A stretch of 64,000 nucleotides of DNA from Gallaecimonas pentaromativorans (GTDB taxonomy: Bacteria > Pseudomonadota > Gammaproteobacteria > Enterobacterales > Gallaecimonadaceae): NCBI RefSeq assembly GCF_003751625.1, contig NZ_RJUL01000009.1:1-64000 (forward strand). Reading direction: 5' to 3'. This document shows positions 8,672 through 19,907 of this stretch, piece after piece. The first letter of the stretch is position 1; each line of letters starts with the position of its first letter. The notes below the pieces were generated by a model. That model made no database searches and was not told where the DNA came from. It worked only from the letters and a program-made list of their open reading frames with translations. The translations under genes and the position numbers were made by a program.

Positions 8672-10092
8672 GCAAATTCCATTTTCGATATAGAGTTAAG
8701 AGCCTTTGTTACCATGGTCTCTGCTAATTCAGGGGTCTCCGCCTCTGCATAACAACGTAATTCCGGCGCGTTGCCAGAAGGACGAAAGTGGATAATACGT
8801 TCATCCGCTAATGTCACCCGAACACCGTCCGTTGTATTAATGCCGACAACAGCCGTATCTACCTCCATTGTCGCCAGAGTAGATTCAGTACTAGCTAGCA
8901 ACCGCTCCAACAACGCTTTGCTGCGCTCACGTGGTACATTCTGTAGCCGATCACTACATGTAAAACGCTGTGGGATCTCTTGGCGCAACGATGACAGCTG
9001 TTTATCCCCGGCTAACAGCAGCAACATAAGTGCAGGGAGTAAGGCGTCGCGAGTGGGCAGCGCAGCAAGAGTCTGGCCGTTTATTGTTACGGTTGATGCC
9101 AACAAATAGCCGCCATTGGCTTCAAAACCTGCAACATGCTCATTTTCAACAGCGAGAACAGGGAAAGCATCAATGACGTAAGGCGAGCCAATACGGGTAC
9201 GCACTACCTCATTGAACAAGCCCGACTTTTCTATTGCTGTGGTACAGCTTACTGGTACAGCCAAAGCATCTATGCCAAGTGCTTTAGAACACAATATCCC
9301 CAGGTCATCGCCCCGAAACCACTGCCCTTTTTCATCAGCGATAAGGGGACGGTCACCGTCACCATCGGTGGAAAAAAGCATGTCAAGCTTGTAGGTTTCC
9401 GTCCACTCACGCGCCCGAACTTTATCTTCAATGGAAACCGCCTCGGTATCGATCGGGACGAATTGATCGCTACGACCAAGGCTAATGACTTCAGCTCCTA
9501 ACGATTCAAACAAACTCCCATAAAGCTCACGGCCAGCACTGGAGTGTTCATAGATCCCAATTCGACGTCCGAGCAAAGCTTGTTCTGGGAGCAATTGCTG
9601 ATAACGCTGAATATAACGCTCCGCTGCTTCTGCATTGACCTCGAGAAAAGGCACTTGGGTAACAGGTGCAAAAGCCACATTTACTTGGTTTATCGCCAGC
9701 TCATCAGCCTTGGTAATCTCACCATCAGGCCGATAGAACTTAAGACCGTTGCGGTCAAATGGAATATGGCTACCAGTAACCATGATGGCAGGGATACCCG
9801 CCTGCATACTGGTAAAAGCCATAGCCGGCGTTGGCAAAACGCCGTAGTAAACCGGCTTAATGCCTTGCTCTATCAAGGCGGCGGCACAAGCCGCCGCCAT
9901 AGCAGGGCTACTGGGCCTGTTATCAATCCCCAAAGCAACTGCCTCAAAACTGAAGCGCTGTTTCATCACCTCAACGAAGGCCAGGACAAAGGCAGCACAA
10001 ACATCAGGGTTGAAGTCCTCCACCAAGCCGCGGGCGCCGCTGGTACCAAAGGCGACCTGACTATTATTCAGAAGGTCATTTGTATTTAGCAT
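8668..10092 (-). CDS. manB: Phosphomannomutase (ManB/CpsG-like)
   Basis: Converts mannose-6-phosphate to mannose-1-phosphate for GDP-mannose synthesis. The 474-aa alpha-D-phosphohexomutase has the phosphoserine loop [11 protein letters not shown] (Ser108), the metal-binding DGDGDR loop (Asp243, 245, 247), a sugar-specificity region FEANGGY and the phosphate-binding [10 protein letters not shown] at the C-terminus. The phosphoserine loop is slightly unusual (TGSHIP rather than TASHNP). The frame is open to 10167, but the ATG at 10092 has AGG 7 nt upstream and begins where the family begins. It lies 1 bp after the upstream glycosyltransferase gene. Confidence 0.88.
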   Translation of the reverse strand: MLNTNDLLNNSQVAFGTSGARGLVEDFNPDVCAAFVLAFVEVMKQRFSFEAVALGIDNRPSSPAMAAACAAALIEQGIKPVYYGVLPTPAMAFTSMQAGIPAIMVTGSHIPFDRNGLKFYRPDGEITKADELAINQVNVAFAPVTQVPFLEVNAEAAERYIQRYQQLLPEQALLGRRIGIYEHSSAGRELYGSLFESLGAEVISLGRSDQFVPIDTEAVSIEDKVRAREWTETYKLDMLFSTDGDGDRPLIADEKGQWFRGDDLGILCSKALGIDALAVPVSCTTAIEKSGLFNEVVRTRIGSPYVIDAFPVLAVENEHVAGFEANGGYLLASTVTINGQTLAALPTRDALLPALMLLLLAGDKQLSSLRQEIPQRFTCSDRLQNVPRERSKALLERLLASTESTLATMEVDTAVVGINTTDGVRVTLADERIIHFRPSGNAPELRCYAEAETPELAETMVTKALNSISKMEFA

Positions 10093-10093
10093 G

Positions 10094-10843
10094 TCAGAAC
10101 CTAGCAAAAAACTGCGATATTTTTGATAAATTTTTACCCAAAATAGCGCGTAGAGCAGGCAAGTCATTCTCTTTCATTGCTTGCCAATCCTCTTTTGACT
10201 TTTTGATGATATTCATGAAACTACGATTGCTTTCTCCGCCCACCCTCATTTTCACGAGAACCTTAGGGATATACGCAACAGATACATTAGCTTTCCAGAG
10301 GTAGCGAAGAATAGATTCATAATCAGCTGCTATCCTATAGCGCAAGTCAAACGCACCTAACTCCAAGTACTTATTTCTTCGCATATAAAATGTTGGATGA
10401 GGAGGCATCCACCCGTTAACAATCTTACTCTTTGAATACAAGCCGCTCCGCCAGAGTCTAATAACTTTTTCGACATTATTTTGTGCTACGTATTCGAGAT
10501 CGCCATAAACTGCATCAACCCCAGACCTTTCAAACTCCGCTGCGATCTCCGTCAATACATTAGGCGATGAAAAAAAATCATCAGAGTGCAGGAAACCGAC
10601 AACATCACCGGATGCTTTTAATATCCCTTTATTCAAGGCATCATAAATGCCATTATCCGGCTCTGAAATTAAAACGAAGTCAATATCCTTACGAGATTTA
10701 ATAATTTCAACCGTATCATCAGATGAAGCCCCATCAATAACAATAAGCTCAACATCTTTATATGACTGTGCGGCAAGTGAATCCAAAGTACTAGCGATAG
10801 TCCTTCCACTATTCCATGTCGCTGTAATGACTGATATCTTCAT
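10094..10843 (-). CDS. Family 2 glycosyltransferase (WcaE-like)
   Basis: This 249-aa GT-A fold enzyme is expected to add a sugar from a nucleotide donor to the lipid-linked repeat unit on the cytoplasmic face. The N-terminus MKISVITATWNSGRTI is a typical GT2 start. VIDGASSDDT and the metal-binding LHSDDFF (near 87-93) follow. SEPDNGIYDALNKG is shared with the colanic acid WcaE/WcaA-like group. No membrane segment is seen. The position between manC and manB suggests it uses a GDP-sugar, but the donor is not known. Confidence 0.8.
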   Translation of the reverse strand: MKISVITATWNSGRTIASTLDSLAAQSYKDVELIVIDGASSDDTVEIIKSRKDIDFVLISEPDNGIYDALNKGILKASGDVVGFLHSDDFFSSPNVLTEIAAEFERSGVDAVYGDLEYVAQNNVEKVIRLWRSGLYSKSKIVNGWMPPHPTFYMRRNKYLELGAFDLRYRIAADYESILRYLWKANVSVAYIPKVLVKMRVGGESNRSFMNIIKKSKEDWQAMKENDLPALRAILGKNLSKISQFFARF

Positions 10844-10860
10844 CTATATTCTCGATTAGA

Positions 10861-12267
10861 TTAAGCTCGACCGTATTTGTCCTCAAAACGCACAATATCG
10901 TCTTCCCCCAAGTAGGAACCCGACTGCACCTCGATCAGTTCTAAGGGCACTTTTCCAGGGTTTTCCAGAGCGTGGACAGCCGCGATGGGAATATAGACGG
11001 ACTCATTCTCGGTAAGATATTGATCATTACCATCGATAGTGACCTTTGCTGTACCCGACACCACTACCCAATGCTCAGCCCTGTGGTGATGCATTTGAAC
11101 TGAGAGCTTAGCGCCCGGCTTGACAGTGATCCGCTTGACTTGGAAGCGCTCGCCGTTGTCAACGGAGTCATATTTGCCCCAGGGGCGATAAACCTCACGG
11201 TGATGCTGCCATTGGCTGCGGCCTTCGGCCTTTAGCTGTTCCACTACCTTCTTGACCAACTGCACGTCTGACTTCTTGGCAACCAAGGTCGCGTCCTTGG
11301 TATCAACAATCACCAAGTCTTCGACTCCGATGGCTGCGATAAGCCTTTCTTCCGAATGAATGTAAGAATTCCAGCAGTCAAGGTTGATCACGTCACCATG
11401 GATAGCATTGCCGTTGACATCTTTTTCGCTGACTTCCCATAAGGCAGACCAGCTGCCCACATCACTCCACTGGCAGTCCATGGGCACCACAACGGCGTTG
11501 GCCGTTTTTTCCATGACGGCGTAATCAATGGAATCTTCGGGGCTGGCAGCGAAAGCTGCGGCATCAATACGAATAAAATCCAGATCAGCCTTGGCTTGAC
11601 TAACAGCCTTATGGCAAGCGTTGTATATTTCCGGGCAATGCGCCTCAAGTTCCGCTAAGTATCGGCTAGCCTTGAACAGGAACATGCCGCTGTTCCAAAA
11701 ATAGTCGCCACTGGTGATATAGGACTCGGCAGTAGCCTTATCTGGCTTTTCAACAAAACGGCTTACCACAAAGCTACCCTCACCCTGCTCCTCGCCACGT
11801 TTGATGTAGCCATAGCCGGTTTCCGGTGAATTAGGAACTATGCCAAAGGTTACCAATTTTCCTTGCTGGGCACAGGGCACAGCAAGGGCCACACTTTGCC
11901 GAAAGGCAGCAGGATCTTTAATCACATGGTCAGCCGCAAGTACCAACAGTAAAGGATCTTGGCCTTGCGCCATGGCGTGAAAAGCCGCTAGGGTGATAGC
12001 AGGCGCAGTGTTCTTGCCAATAGGCTCAAGGATAATGCCGCTAGATATGACTCCCCCCACACGCAACTGTTCAGCTACAGAAAAACGGTGTTCCTCATTA
12101 CAAATCACCAGAGGGGGCTGATGTTCCAAGCCCTTAAGACGATAAACAGTGTCTTGCAGCATGGAATTAACGCCGCACAGGCGCAGAAACTGCTTGGGAA
12201 AAAGCTGGCGAGACAAGGGCCACATCCTTGTTCCTGAACCGCCGGCCATGATGATCGGTACTATCAT
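10861..12267 (-). CDS. manC: Mannose-1-phosphate guanylyltransferase / mannose-6-phosphate isomerase
   Basis: Bifunctional type II enzyme that makes GDP-mannose. The 468-aa protein has the nucleotidyltransferase motif [18 protein letters not shown] at 9-26 and [13 protein letters not shown] near 170. A C-terminal cupin isomerase domain starts at RPWGKYDSV, with the metal-binding [10 protein letters not shown] segment. It overlaps the downstream start of no gene but abuts gmm upstream by four bases (coupled). It works with manB, gmd and fcl to provide GDP-mannose and GDP-fucose. Confidence 0.96.
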   Translation of the reverse strand: MIVPIIMAGGSGTRMWPLSRQLFPKQFLRLCGVNSMLQDTVYRLKGLEHQPPLVICNEEHRFSVAEQLRVGGVISSGIILEPIGKNTAPAITLAAFHAMAQGQDPLLLVLAADHVIKDPAAFRQSVALAVPCAQQGKLVTFGIVPNSPETGYGYIKRGEEQGEGSFVVSRFVEKPDKATAESYITSGDYFWNSGMFLFKASRYLAELEAHCPEIYNACHKAVSQAKADLDFIRIDAAAFAASPEDSIDYAVMEKTANAVVVPMDCQWSDVGSWSALWEVSEKDVNGNAIHGDVINLDCWNSYIHSEERLIAAIGVEDLVIVDTKDATLVAKKSDVQLVKKVVEQLKAEGRSQWQHHREVYRPWGKYDSVDNGERFQVKRITVKPGAKLSVQMHHHRAEHWVVVSGTAKVTIDGNDQYLTENESVYIPIAAVHALENPGKVPLELIEVQSGSYLGEDDIVRFEDKYGRA

Positions 12268-12743
12268 TCTATTCTCCCTAATACATCCTTACCCTGAAAA
12301 TACCACTTGCTATGCTGATGTACGTCTTGCGCTGCTCGAAGCACATCGATGGACTGCCAACGATAGCGACTGTGCTGCGCTATTGGCAGTGCCAGATCGT
12401 CGGGGTCTACCGTTACCTTTAGTGCCAACACAACGTAATGGGTAGAAAAATTTTCGCCAGAAAAGTTGTCGTCGTATAGGTGTTCAAAAACACCCATAAA
12501 TTCGGCATTTTTAATATTTAAAGATGCTCCCAACTCTTCCTTGGCTAAGCGCGAAAAAGCACTGCTTATAAGCTCATTTTTATGTACCCGCCCACCAGGT
12601 ACAAACCAATAACCTTTTGCAGGTCGGTTATTCCGCAGCCCCAACAAATAATTGCCTTGACCGTCACCTACCAGCAGATCGATAGATACCAAAGGAGCAT
12701 TTTCAACTACCGTTAAGAAAGTTGATAACGGTAGTATACTCAT
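12264..12743 (-). CDS. gmm: GDP-mannose mannosyl hydrolase (Nudix)
   Basis: A 159-aa Nudix-family enzyme that hydrolyses GDP-mannose or GDP-fucose with inversion, probably tuning their pools. It has the modified Nudix box of the Gmm group, [20 protein letters not shown] (residues about 50-70), rather than the canonical GX5EX7[21 protein letters not shown] precedes it. It overlaps fcl upstream and manC downstream by four bases each, a position identical to that of wcaH/gmm in colanic acid loci. Confidence 0.92.
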   Translation of the reverse strand: MSILPLSTFLTVVENAPLVSIDLLVGDGQGNYLLGLRNNRPAKGYWFVPGGRVHKNELISSAFSRLAKEELGASLNIKNAEFMGVFEHLYDDNFSGENFSTHYVVLALKVTVDPDDLALPIAQHSRYRWQSIDVLRAAQDVHQHSKWYFQGKDVLGRIE

Positions 12744-13705
12744 ACTCGGATACCGGCAGTGTTAGCCAGGAACCATTGATAGGTATCGGCAAGGCCCTGC
12801 TCTAATTCGATACTGTAGCGCCACCCCATTGAGCTTAGACGAGACACGTCCATCAGTTTTCGGGGGGTGCCGTCTGGCTTACTGGCATCAAAAACAATAT
12901 CGCCTTTAAAGCCAACGACTTGGGCCATTGTCTCCGCCAACTCACGGATAGTGCAATCAACGCCGGTGCCGACGTTAATGTGCGACAACATAGGGGAGAT
13001 ATTTTCCTGATAATGTAATGCATCAAGCTCCATTACAAATATGGAGGCTGCAGCCATATCATTTACATGCAAAAACTCCCGCATTGGCTTTCCCGATCCC
13101 CAAACTACAACTTTCTCCTCACTTGCAAGTTTGGCTTCATGGAAGCGGCGCATCAATGCCGGAATCACATGGGAATTTTCCGGATGAAAATTATCGTTTT
13201 CGCCATATAAGTTGGTCGGCATCACACTACGATAGTCTCGACTATACTGTCGGTTATAGGACTCACATAGTTTAATGCCAGCAATCTTGGCAATAGCGTA
13301 AGGCTCATTTGTCGGTTCCAAAGTACCGCTGAGCAATGCATCCTCACGCATCGGCTGCACTGCAAATTTAGGGTAAATACAGGAAGACCCTAAGAAGAGT
13401 AATTTGTGAACACCAGAAATATGCGCAGCGTGAATAATATTGCACTCAATCAGTAGATTCTGGTAAATGAAGTCCGCTGGGTAGTCATTGTTAGCAACAA
13501 TTCCACCGACCTTAGCGGCAGCTAAGTACACTTCGTCTATCGCTACATCAGAAAAAAATTTGGTTACAGCCTGTCGGTCCAATAAATCCAATTCAGAGCG
13601 GCTCCGAAGGACTAATTCTACGTCGGGACGCTGCCGTAACTGACGTACTATTGCTGAGCCCACCATACCGTTGTGCCCAGCAACAAAGATCTTTTTCTTG
13701 CTCAA
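12740..13705 (-). CDS. fcl: GDP-L-fucose synthase
   Basis: Epimerase-reductase that converts GDP-4-keto-6-deoxymannose to GDP-L-fucose with NADPH. The 321-aa protein has [17 protein letters not shown] (Rossmann), [24 protein letters not shown] (YxxxK) and [18 protein letters not shown], the standard Fcl/WcaG landmarks. It lies 2 bp after gmd. Confidence 0.96.
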   Translation of the reverse strand: MSKKKIFVAGHNGMVGSAIVRQLRQRPDVELVLRSRSELDLLDRQAVTKFFSDVAIDEVYLAAAKVGGIVANNDYPADFIYQNLLIECNIIHAAHISGVHKLLFLGSSCIYPKFAVQPMREDALLSGTLEPTNEPYAIAKIAGIKLCESYNRQYSRDYRSVMPTNLYGENDNFHPENSHVIPALMRRFHEAKLASEEKVVVWGSGKPMREFLHVNDMAAASIFVMELDALHYQENISPMLSHINVGTGVDCTIRELAETMAQVVGFKGDIVFDASKPDGTPRKLMDVSRLSSMGWRYSIELEQGLADTYQWFLANTAGIRV

Positions 13706-13707
13706 CC

Positions 13708-14826
13708 TTAATTCTCCAAAGACAGCGAGACATCGTGACCATGAGCCTTAAGTAAGGCATGCCGGCGTGCTTTATCCAGATCACTCGCCACCATTTCAGC
13801 ACACATCTGTTCAACTGTGATCTCAGGTACCCAGCCCAGCTTTGCTTTGGCCTTAGAAGGATCACCCAAGAGTGTATCTACTTCGGCCGGACGGAAATAA
13901 CGGGGATCAACCCGTACAACAACATCACCAACGTTCACTCCCGTGGATTTCTCTCCAACGACAGATTTCACTATTGCAATTTCATCAACGCCTTTGCCGG
14001 TAAATTCAAGTTCTATGCCCAGCTCTTTCGCAGACATGCGAACAAACTCCCTAACGGAAATCTGCTTACCTGTAGCAATAACAAAGTCTTCTGGCTGCTC
14101 CTGCTGCAGCATCATCCATTGCATCCGTACATAGTCTTTGGCATGCCCCCAATCACGCAAAGAGTCCATGTTGCCCAGGTAAAGGCAGGACTCCAAACCT
14201 TGGGAGATATTGGCCAGCGCACGGGTGATCTTACGGGTAACAAACGTTTCGCCGCGACGCGGTGACTCATGATTAAAGAGAATACCATTACAGGCATACA
14301 TACCGTAGGACTCACGGTAGTTAACTGTGATCCAATAAGCGTACATTTTGGCTACAGCATAGGGAGAGCGAGGGTAAAAAGGTGTAGTTTCCTTTTGCGG
14401 AATCTCCTGTACCAAGCCATAAAGCTCAGATGTTGAAGCTTGGTAGAAACGAGTCGTCTTTTCAAGGCCGCAGATGCGTATGGCTTCCAGTAGCCGGAGT
14501 GTACCCATCGCGTCTACATCCGCTGTATATTCTGGCGATTCAAAAGAGACAGCGACATGAGACTGTGCACCAAGATTATAAACTTCATCAGGTTGTATCT
14601 CTTGAATCAAGCGAACAAGATTCGACGTGTCGGTCAGGTCACCATAGTGCAAAAAAAATCGTGGATTATCTTCATGAAGGTCCTGATAAATATGATCAAC
14701 ACGCTCAGTGTTAAAAGATGAAGCACGACGTTTGATTCCGTGTACCTCATACCCCTTCTCCAGAAGGAACTCAGCAAGATAGGAACCATCTTGACCCGTA
14801 ACACCAGTAATAAATGCTTTTTTCAT
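13708..14826 (-). CDS. gmd: GDP-mannose 4,6-dehydratase
   Basis: First enzyme of GDP-L-fucose synthesis. The 372-aa SDR protein starts [20 protein letters not shown], has [27 protein letters not shown] and [11 protein letters not shown] (YxxxK), and [17 protein letters not shown], all specific for Gmd. It is followed directly by fcl. Confidence 0.97.
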   Translation of the reverse strand: MKKAFITGVTGQDGSYLAEFLLEKGYEVHGIKRRASSFNTERVDHIYQDLHEDNPRFFLHYGDLTDTSNLVRLIQEIQPDEVYNLGAQSHVAVSFESPEYTADVDAMGTLRLLEAIRICGLEKTTRFYQASTSELYGLVQEIPQKETTPFYPRSPYAVAKMYAYWITVNYRESYGMYACNGILFNHESPRRGETFVTRKITRALANISQGLESCLYLGNMDSLRDWGHAKDYVRMQWMMLQQEQPEDFVIATGKQISVREFVRMSAKELGIELEFTGKGVDEIAIVKSVVGEKSTGVNVGDVVVRVDPRYFRPAEVDTLLGDPSKAKAKLGWVPEITVEQMCAEMVASDLDKARRHALLKAHGHDVSLSLEN

Positions 14827-14836
14827 TATATTTACC

Positions 14837-15958
14837 TCACTTGAAAATTTTTTTTAAGTCATCGACAAACTGCAGAAAATAATTCCCTCCCGAAACAATT
14901 TCGGGAATGCAGAAACTCTCATCTAGAAGCTCTGCTAACTGCCTCTTATCATTAACACCAAAAAACGATACATTGATATCAGCCTGTTCTCTATGGACAG
15001 GTATATCGGAAAGGATAAGGAATTTTTTTCTTGCCTTAGCGTCTTCAACTGAAGAATTCCAACCTTCGAAAAGGGATGGGTTAAGCAAGGCTTTAGAGTA
15101 ATACAGCAAACTCTCCAACTCATCATTACTTACAAAGCCTAGTACCTTGTAATCATCTAAAAGCTCATTTCGCTCAAGAAATTCATTGATCTGCTTGTAA
15201 CATTCTGTATTGAAGTTTCCCGTCGATATGACTTGTAGTGGCTTGCGCCCGCTTTCTCTGAGATGCTGAATAGCCTCGACCACTAGCTTTTGATTTTTAT
15301 GAGGCCAGTATTGATTTGGCATGAATATATATGGCTGCCGAAAACCAAATTTCGATTGTAGTTTGTCCAAAGACAACAGGGGTCTTTCAGTACCAACCAC
15401 ATTAGGAGAGAATCGCACGACTTTAATTTTACACCTATCTGAAACACGGTATCTTTCTAAGAAAGATCTCTTTGTATCCTGGCTACTTACTATAATGTCT
15501 TTTCGGAAGAGTGACTGAAGGAAAAAACCGAAATCTCTTTTAACTCGAGTAGATAAAGAAAAAAAATGTGGCAAAAATGCATGCTGAAGGTCAGGCACCC
15601 AGCTGATTACCCTAAAGCGCGTCCTCCAGCCATAGAATGCAGCATTTTCTATAACCATATTTATATTATGCAGACGAAGAAGTTTGTTAACAGTAGGGTC
15701 TAAACCCGATACAAGAGCAGTGATTAGATCTTTAAAGGACTGCTTTGTAGAATCGACAACCTTGCATGATACAAAGCTCATTTTTTCGAAGGATGCCCGA
15801 ATGTAATCTGGAGTACCAGGGGGCATAAAAACCACAACTTCAATTGGTAATGCCATTTTATCTAGGGCTTCACAAATCCTAACATAGTAATTCACTCCGC
15901 CCATCCATAGTTTATGGTCAGGGCAAAAAATGGCCAGCCTTTTTAGATCATCGCTCAT
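14837..15958 (-). CDS. Family 4-type glycosyltransferase
   Basis: A 373-aa predicted GT-B fold, retaining glycosyltransferase acting on the lipid-linked repeat unit. The C-terminal half has [18 protein letters not shown] (start of the donor domain), [22 protein letters not shown] and the family EX7E-like motif in [17 protein letters not shown]. Donor and linkage cannot be told. It overlaps the upstream epimerase gene by 11 bp. From here to about 24.4 kb the sequence becomes markedly AT-rich compared with both flanks. Confidence 0.8.
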   Translation of the reverse strand: MSDDLKRLAIFCPDHKLWMGGVNYYVRICEALDKMALPIEVVVFMPPGTPDYIRASFEKMSFVSCKVVDSTKQSFKDLITALVSGLDPTVNKLLRLHNINMVIENAAFYGWRTRFRVISWVPDLQHAFLPHFFSLSTRVKRDFGFFLQSLFRKDIIVSSQDTKRSFLERYRVSDRCKIKVVRFSPNVVGTERPLLSLDKLQSKFGFRQPYIFMPNQYWPHKNQKLVVEAIQHLRESGRKPLQVISTGNFNTECYKQINEFLERNELLDDYKVLGFVSNDELESLLYYSKALLNPSLFEGWNSSVEDAKARKKFLILSDIPVHREQADINVSFFGVNDKRQLAELLDESFCIPEIVSGGNYFLQFVDDLKKIFK

Positions 15959-16874
15959 TCAAAAACCACTGAACATAATGCTTTACACCTGTCGCCAAGT
16001 CCACTTGGCAAGGAAAATTAAGACAAGACTGCCTAGACACGTCAGCAACCAGAGAAACTGGGTCTCCTATTCTTTTATTCCCGTTAAAATCCAGCCTAAT
16101 ATCTGAACGCCCAAACTCATTAAGAATAAGCTCCGCGAGCCCCTTCACAGTGTTAGCCACACCAGTACCTATATTCATCACTACTTGGCAATTATCATTC
16201 TGGGCAAAATTCCAAAGCATAGAAACAAGATCATCGATGAATATCCAATCCCTAAGCTCATCACCGGAGCCAAACATTTCTAGATACGAGGACTGATTCT
16301 CCGATACCCTGTTGCAAAAATCCCAAAGGAACTGTTTTTTCAGCCCAGGACCATAAACAGAGAACAATCGAGCAATCCTAACATCCAATTCCGATCTGGA
16401 CGCATAACTAAGGGCAATATCTTCGGCAAAAATTTTATGCTGACCATAAGTAGAGACAGGACAAGGAATATTACTCTCTTTTAACAAGGAATTGCTTTCA
16501 TTTGAGCCGTAAACAGCAGCGCTAGAGGAAAAAATCACTTTGGCCGAAGGACAATAACACCTAACCCATTCAAGCAATCTCAAAGTCGTTACGACGTTAT
16601 TTTCCAAGCTCTCACTAGGGCTGGCCTCAGCACGAGCAACAGATGCGCTGCCAGCAAGATGGAAAACATAATCAGGTTTAAAATCATGTTTAGCGTAGAA
16701 TGAGGCTAAAAAAGTAGAGTTCAAGTCTCCACAGATGTAATCATCGCCTTTCCCCTCTTCCGCTGGCAGAATTCCCCTACCTACGCCTAAAACTCTGTGT
16801 CCTTCAAGGCGAAGCTTCTTCATCAATGCAGAACCGATAAAGCCAAAACAGCCGGTTATCAATACATTACTCAT
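15948..16874 (-). CDS. NAD-dependent epimerase/dehydratase (nucleotide-sugar SDR), substrate unknown
   Basis: A 308-aa extended SDR protein with VLITGCFGFIG (NAD-binding), SSSAAVYG (catalytic Ser), YGQHK (YxxxK) and RDWIFIDDLV, typical of nucleotide-sugar epimerases and reductases. ADVSRQSCLNF near the C-terminus is usual for this group. It may be a 4-epimerase or a 4-keto-reductase such as GDP-rhamnose synthase; the sequence does not decide. The ATG at 16874 is chosen because TTGAG lies 7 nt upstream; an in-frame TTG four codons earlier has no ribosome site. Confidence 0.75.
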   Translation of the reverse strand: MSNVLITGCFGFIGSALMKKLRLEGHRVLGVGRGILPAEEGKGDDYICGDLNSTFLASFYAKHDFKPDYVFHLAGSASVARAEASPSESLENNVVTTLRLLEWVRCYCPSAKVIFSSSAAVYGSNESNSLLKESNIPCPVSTYGQHKIFAEDIALSYASRSELDVRIARLFSVYGPGLKKQFLWDFCNRVSENQSSYLEMFGSGDELRDWIFIDDLVSMLWNFAQNDNCQVVMNIGTGVANTVKGLAELILNEFGRSDIRLDFNGNKRIGDPVSLVADVSRQSCLNFPCQVDLATGVKHYVQWFLNER

Positions 16875-16882
16875 TAGATTAC

Positions 16883-17608
16883 TCAATAAATACTGGACAG
16901 CAAACGGCTAGCCAAGATGGATGTAAATAGTGGATTAAAAGATTTTTTATCCAGTGTTTCTTTGTATTCTTCTCTGGACGGGACAAGACTCTCGTCAAGT
17001 CCGTCAAACTCTTTTGTCCACGTTCCTGACTTAAAATCAAAACGCTTTACAACGTGAGCGGGATTACCGATAACAATGGAAAAGGGTGGTATATCACCCA
17101 ACACAACAGCATGAGCACCAATAATTGAGCCCCTTCCTATACGTACATTTCCAACAACACTGCTGCCATAACCAAAGAAACAATTTTCCTCAATAATAAT
17201 GTCGTTTTTTTGGGTGACACCGGTAGACAGGTAAGGAGAAAAGGGATCATCAACAATGTGAGAGGCACCAATAAAAGAACAATTAGAGGCAGTCAAAAAG
17301 TAGCTGCCAATATCAATGCTATTTCCTACACTAAAAAAATTTCTGACACCAACAAAGCTTTTATCACCAATACTTATAGAGATATTAGCCGACTTCCTAT
17401 GAGAGACATTAATCCACGTGTCGTGACATAACACTACACCTTTTCCAATTCTCAGGTTTTTCCAGCCCACAATACGAGCGGACCAAGCAATAGTGCAGCT
17501 ACCAATATATTTTATCCGGTAAAAAAAACCTAATAAACCAAATAGTAAACCATAGATATTACCAATTAGCCAGCTGATAAAGTTATAGCGTTTTATATAG
17601 TTTTTCAT
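16883..17608 (-). CDS. Left-handed beta-helix (hexapeptide) acyltransferase
   Basis: A 241-aa protein with the isoleucine-rich hexapeptide repeats of the LbH fold (IGKGVVL, IGDKSFVGV, IGRGSIIGAHAVVLGDIPP, VIGNPAHVVKRF). It resembles WcaF/WcaB-type O-acetyltransferases that decorate a sugar in the repeat unit using acetyl-CoA. An N-terminal hydrophobic stretch (FISWLIGNIYGLLFGLLGFF, about 10-30) may attach it to the membrane. Start and upstream stop overlap as TAATG. Confidence 0.8.
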   Translation of the reverse strand: MKNYIKRYNFISWLIGNIYGLLFGLLGFFYRIKYIGSCTIAWSARIVGWKNLRIGKGVVLCHDTWINVSHRKSANISISIGDKSFVGVRNFFSVGNSIDIGSYFLTASNCSFIGASHIVDDPFSPYLSTGVTQKNDIIIEENCFFGYGSSVVGNVRIGRGSIIGAHAVVLGDIPPFSIVIGNPAHVVKRFDFKSGTWTKEFDGLDESLVPSREEYKETLDKKSFNPLFTSILASRLLSSIY

Positions 17609-18525
17609 TAATTAAATAATATCCTAAAATAAGAAACGAATTTATTCCATAATACCTTTGTCTTAAATTTATTAAATTTACAAATCAAAAGACTTAATTG
17701 AATTTTATCAATATCTACATCTGCAGGGTACCTTATCTCACTCAATACCGATACCTCTACCTGGCTAAATAAAGAGCCAGACTTATTAGCAGCATGGGTC
17801 CCGCTACTATCAAACCCATCATTATTTACCATCGTTGTAGGAGGATACAAAGTGAGTCTATTATGAAGAAAAGAATACAAGTACCAACGTATGGCCCAAG
17901 AGTTGACCTTCCCATCAGCTTCCTTTTTAAGCATAGAAAGAAAAGGAAAAGATCCTTCCAGATTGAATTTTCTTTCTTCTAAAGATAAATTTTTTAAGGA
18001 AAGTGTATCTTCAACACTAAAATCCCGCCAAGCTCTGGCCCAAGTAGCCCAACCCCAAGAAGTTGTCAAAGGCAAGAAAAAGCAATCCTTCGAATTGCTA
18101 CCATTACCTAAGTAGTTAAATCCGGATATCTGGCACACCTTATCTTCAAATTGATAACGCTCTAAGCCGGCTCTCATATAGCGATAAAAATCAGGCGCCA
18201 ATTCTAGATCATCTTCAATAACAATAGCGGCATCATACTTTGAGAGTACTTCAGTGACCCCCTGCCATATAGACTGCTTCAGCCCCAAGTTGTAGTCCCT
18301 GACACTAATAGTGGCCGCTGGCAACTCGGTAGTTGTTACAAATAGACACTCGTTAATTTTTTCTTTGTCATTTTCGTTTCTTGCTCCATCGACAAAAACG
18401 AAAATGTCACTTAGCTGTCTCTCTGAACATTTTTTATAAGACCTAATAGTTTCCTTCAGTTTATGAGGGCGATTGAACGCAAAAAATATTACGGCAATTC
18501 GGCACTGACTTTTATCTTTTTCCAT
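17608..18525 (-). CDS. GNT-I/GT2-like glycosyltransferase
   Basis: A predicted 305-aa glycosyltransferase. IAVIFFAFNRPHKLKETI is a GT-A type start, IVIEDDLELAPDFYRYM carries the metal-binding EDD motif, and TTSWGWATWARAW is a signature of this sugar-transferase group. The frame extends 20 codons further to a TTG at 18585, but ATG 18525 has AAGG upstream and starts closer to the conserved domain, so it is preferred with modest certainty. Between it and wzy there are 165 AT-rich bases with no gene that I can see. Confidence 0.7.
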   Translation of the reverse strand: MEKDKSQCRIAVIFFAFNRPHKLKETIRSYKKCSERQLSDIFVFVDGARNENDKEKINECLFVTTTELPAATISVRDYNLGLKQSIWQGVTEVLSKYDAAIVIEDDLELAPDFYRYMRAGLERYQFEDKVCQISGFNYLGNGSNSKDCFFLPLTTSWGWATWARAWRDFSVEDTLSLKNLSLEERKFNLEGSFPFLSMLKKEADGKVNSWAIRWYLYSFLHNRLTLYPPTTMVNNDGFDSSGTHAANKSGSLFSQVEVSVLSEIRYPADVDIDKIQLSLLICKFNKFKTKVLWNKFVSYFRILFN

Positions 18526-18690
18526 AAACAATAGACCTTGGTGAGCGTCCTGGCGATAAAAATACTTATACGGACTAAAAATCAATATTGATATGACGCG
18601 TTAAATTTCATTATCCATATCTCTACCATCGGCAAAATCAATATTAGCTAACCTATTAAATATATTAAAAATAATTATCTTGAATCGATG

Positions 18691-19845
18691 TCACAGGCCT
18701 AAAAAAAATGGGCTCTTAGGCTGGTGAAGTCCAGCTAAATAAAGCAGGTAGACAACAAATCGAAGAAATAAAAGAAGAGAGAAAGCGACCATCCATTTTT
18801 TTTTCAACCAGCTATCTGAAAATGCTCTTGCCATTATGAATAAGCAACCTAGATTCAAAAGCATTAATATTCTTATACCTAGCACAGATAGTCCGGAAAA
18901 TACAAAAAATGTATAAATAAATGCGGTAAATATGAATATCCTAGACTGCAATTCAACAAACCGGTTTGAGTCATGTTGTAACTTGACTGAGAAGAAAAAA
19001 ATGAATGTATAGCATAGATAATTTAGCAGAGTCCTCGCTTCGCTAAGAAAAAAATGAGTAGCATTGATAAATTTATATCCGTGCTGTTGGTAGTAAACAA
19101 GATAGTAATTTATCTTAAAAATGAGTTCTTGAAAAAAGCTACCATCTCTATGGTCATAACCACTTCCGATGGAAATAAAAGAGAGGGAAAGATAAACGAT
19201 AATTCCGAGAAAAGCCGACAGTGCTAAACCAAAATACGCAAACGAGGGACTCACTCGGAATTTACTTAATATAAAAGCAAGCGGAGACAATATCGCGCTA
19301 TTATGGAAAGCAACTGAAGGCAACATAAGTGTTGCCGCCCTGATTTTTTTATTCTCACTAATTTGATAGATAGATAGTAATATAAGGGCGGAAGCAAAGA
19401 AAGCTCTTATTATATCAATGGCGTCCCAAAACAAAAATGCCATAAAGAATATAAAAACCACCGGAGTTTTAATTTCTTTGTCATTTTTTTTAGCGATGTA
19501 GTAGATTATATAAATAGGTATAGCCGACGAGAAAAACAAAAAAAAATGAAAAGAAAGTCCTATTTTTTTAAAGAAAAAGATAACAGTCAACCAACCAATT
19601 TCAAAATCGAACTCAAAAGTGGAATTATTTATTGACGACTGGATAACGGAGCCATCATAGAATGCCCTATAATTTTCCAAGTCGAGTCCTAAATCTCTAA
19701 ACGTAAACAATAAAATCACGAAGGAGAATAGCACAAGCCAAATCAACCGATCTGAATTGGTTTTCCCCGCTTTAAACTTTGAGACTAAAAGAAAAGCCAG
19801 AAATAGAAGGCTAATGGCAGCCAATACATCCAGGATTTTTTCCAC
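18691..19845 (-). CDS. wzy: Oligosaccharide repeat-unit polymerase (Wzy, EpsG family)
   Basis: A 384-aa hydrophobic protein with about ten to twelve membrane segments. FTFRDLGLDLENYRAFYDG near 50-68 matches the (R)xGxDxxxY pattern of the EpsG family of Wzy polymerases, which join repeat units in the periplasm. It is the only candidate polymerase in the cluster and lies next to the flippase. Polymerases are poorly conserved, so the assignment rests on topology, this motif and context. Confidence 0.75.
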   Translation of the reverse strand: MEKILDVLAAISLLFLAFLLVSKFKAGKTNSDRLIWLVLFSFVILLFTFRDLGLDLENYRAFYDGSVIQSSINNSTFEFDFEIGWLTVIFFFKKIGLSFHFFLFFSSAIPIYIIYYIAKKNDKEIKTPVVFIFFMAFLFWDAIDIIRAFFASALILLSIYQISENKKIRAATLMLPSVAFHNSAILSPLAFILSKFRVSPSFAYFGLALSAFLGIIVYLSLSFISIGSGYDHRDGSFFQELIFKINYYLVYYQQHGYKFINATHFFLSEARTLLNYLCYTFIFFFSVKLQHDSNRFVELQSRIFIFTAFIYTFFVFSGLSVLGIRILMLLNLGCLFIMARAFSDSWLKKKWMVAFSLLLFLRFVVYLLYLAGLHQPKSPFFLGL

Positions 19846-19907
19846 TTTCTAATTCCCTAGAACGAGATTTGACTAGACAAAAATTTCACCAAGATAGAAG
19901 GCACATT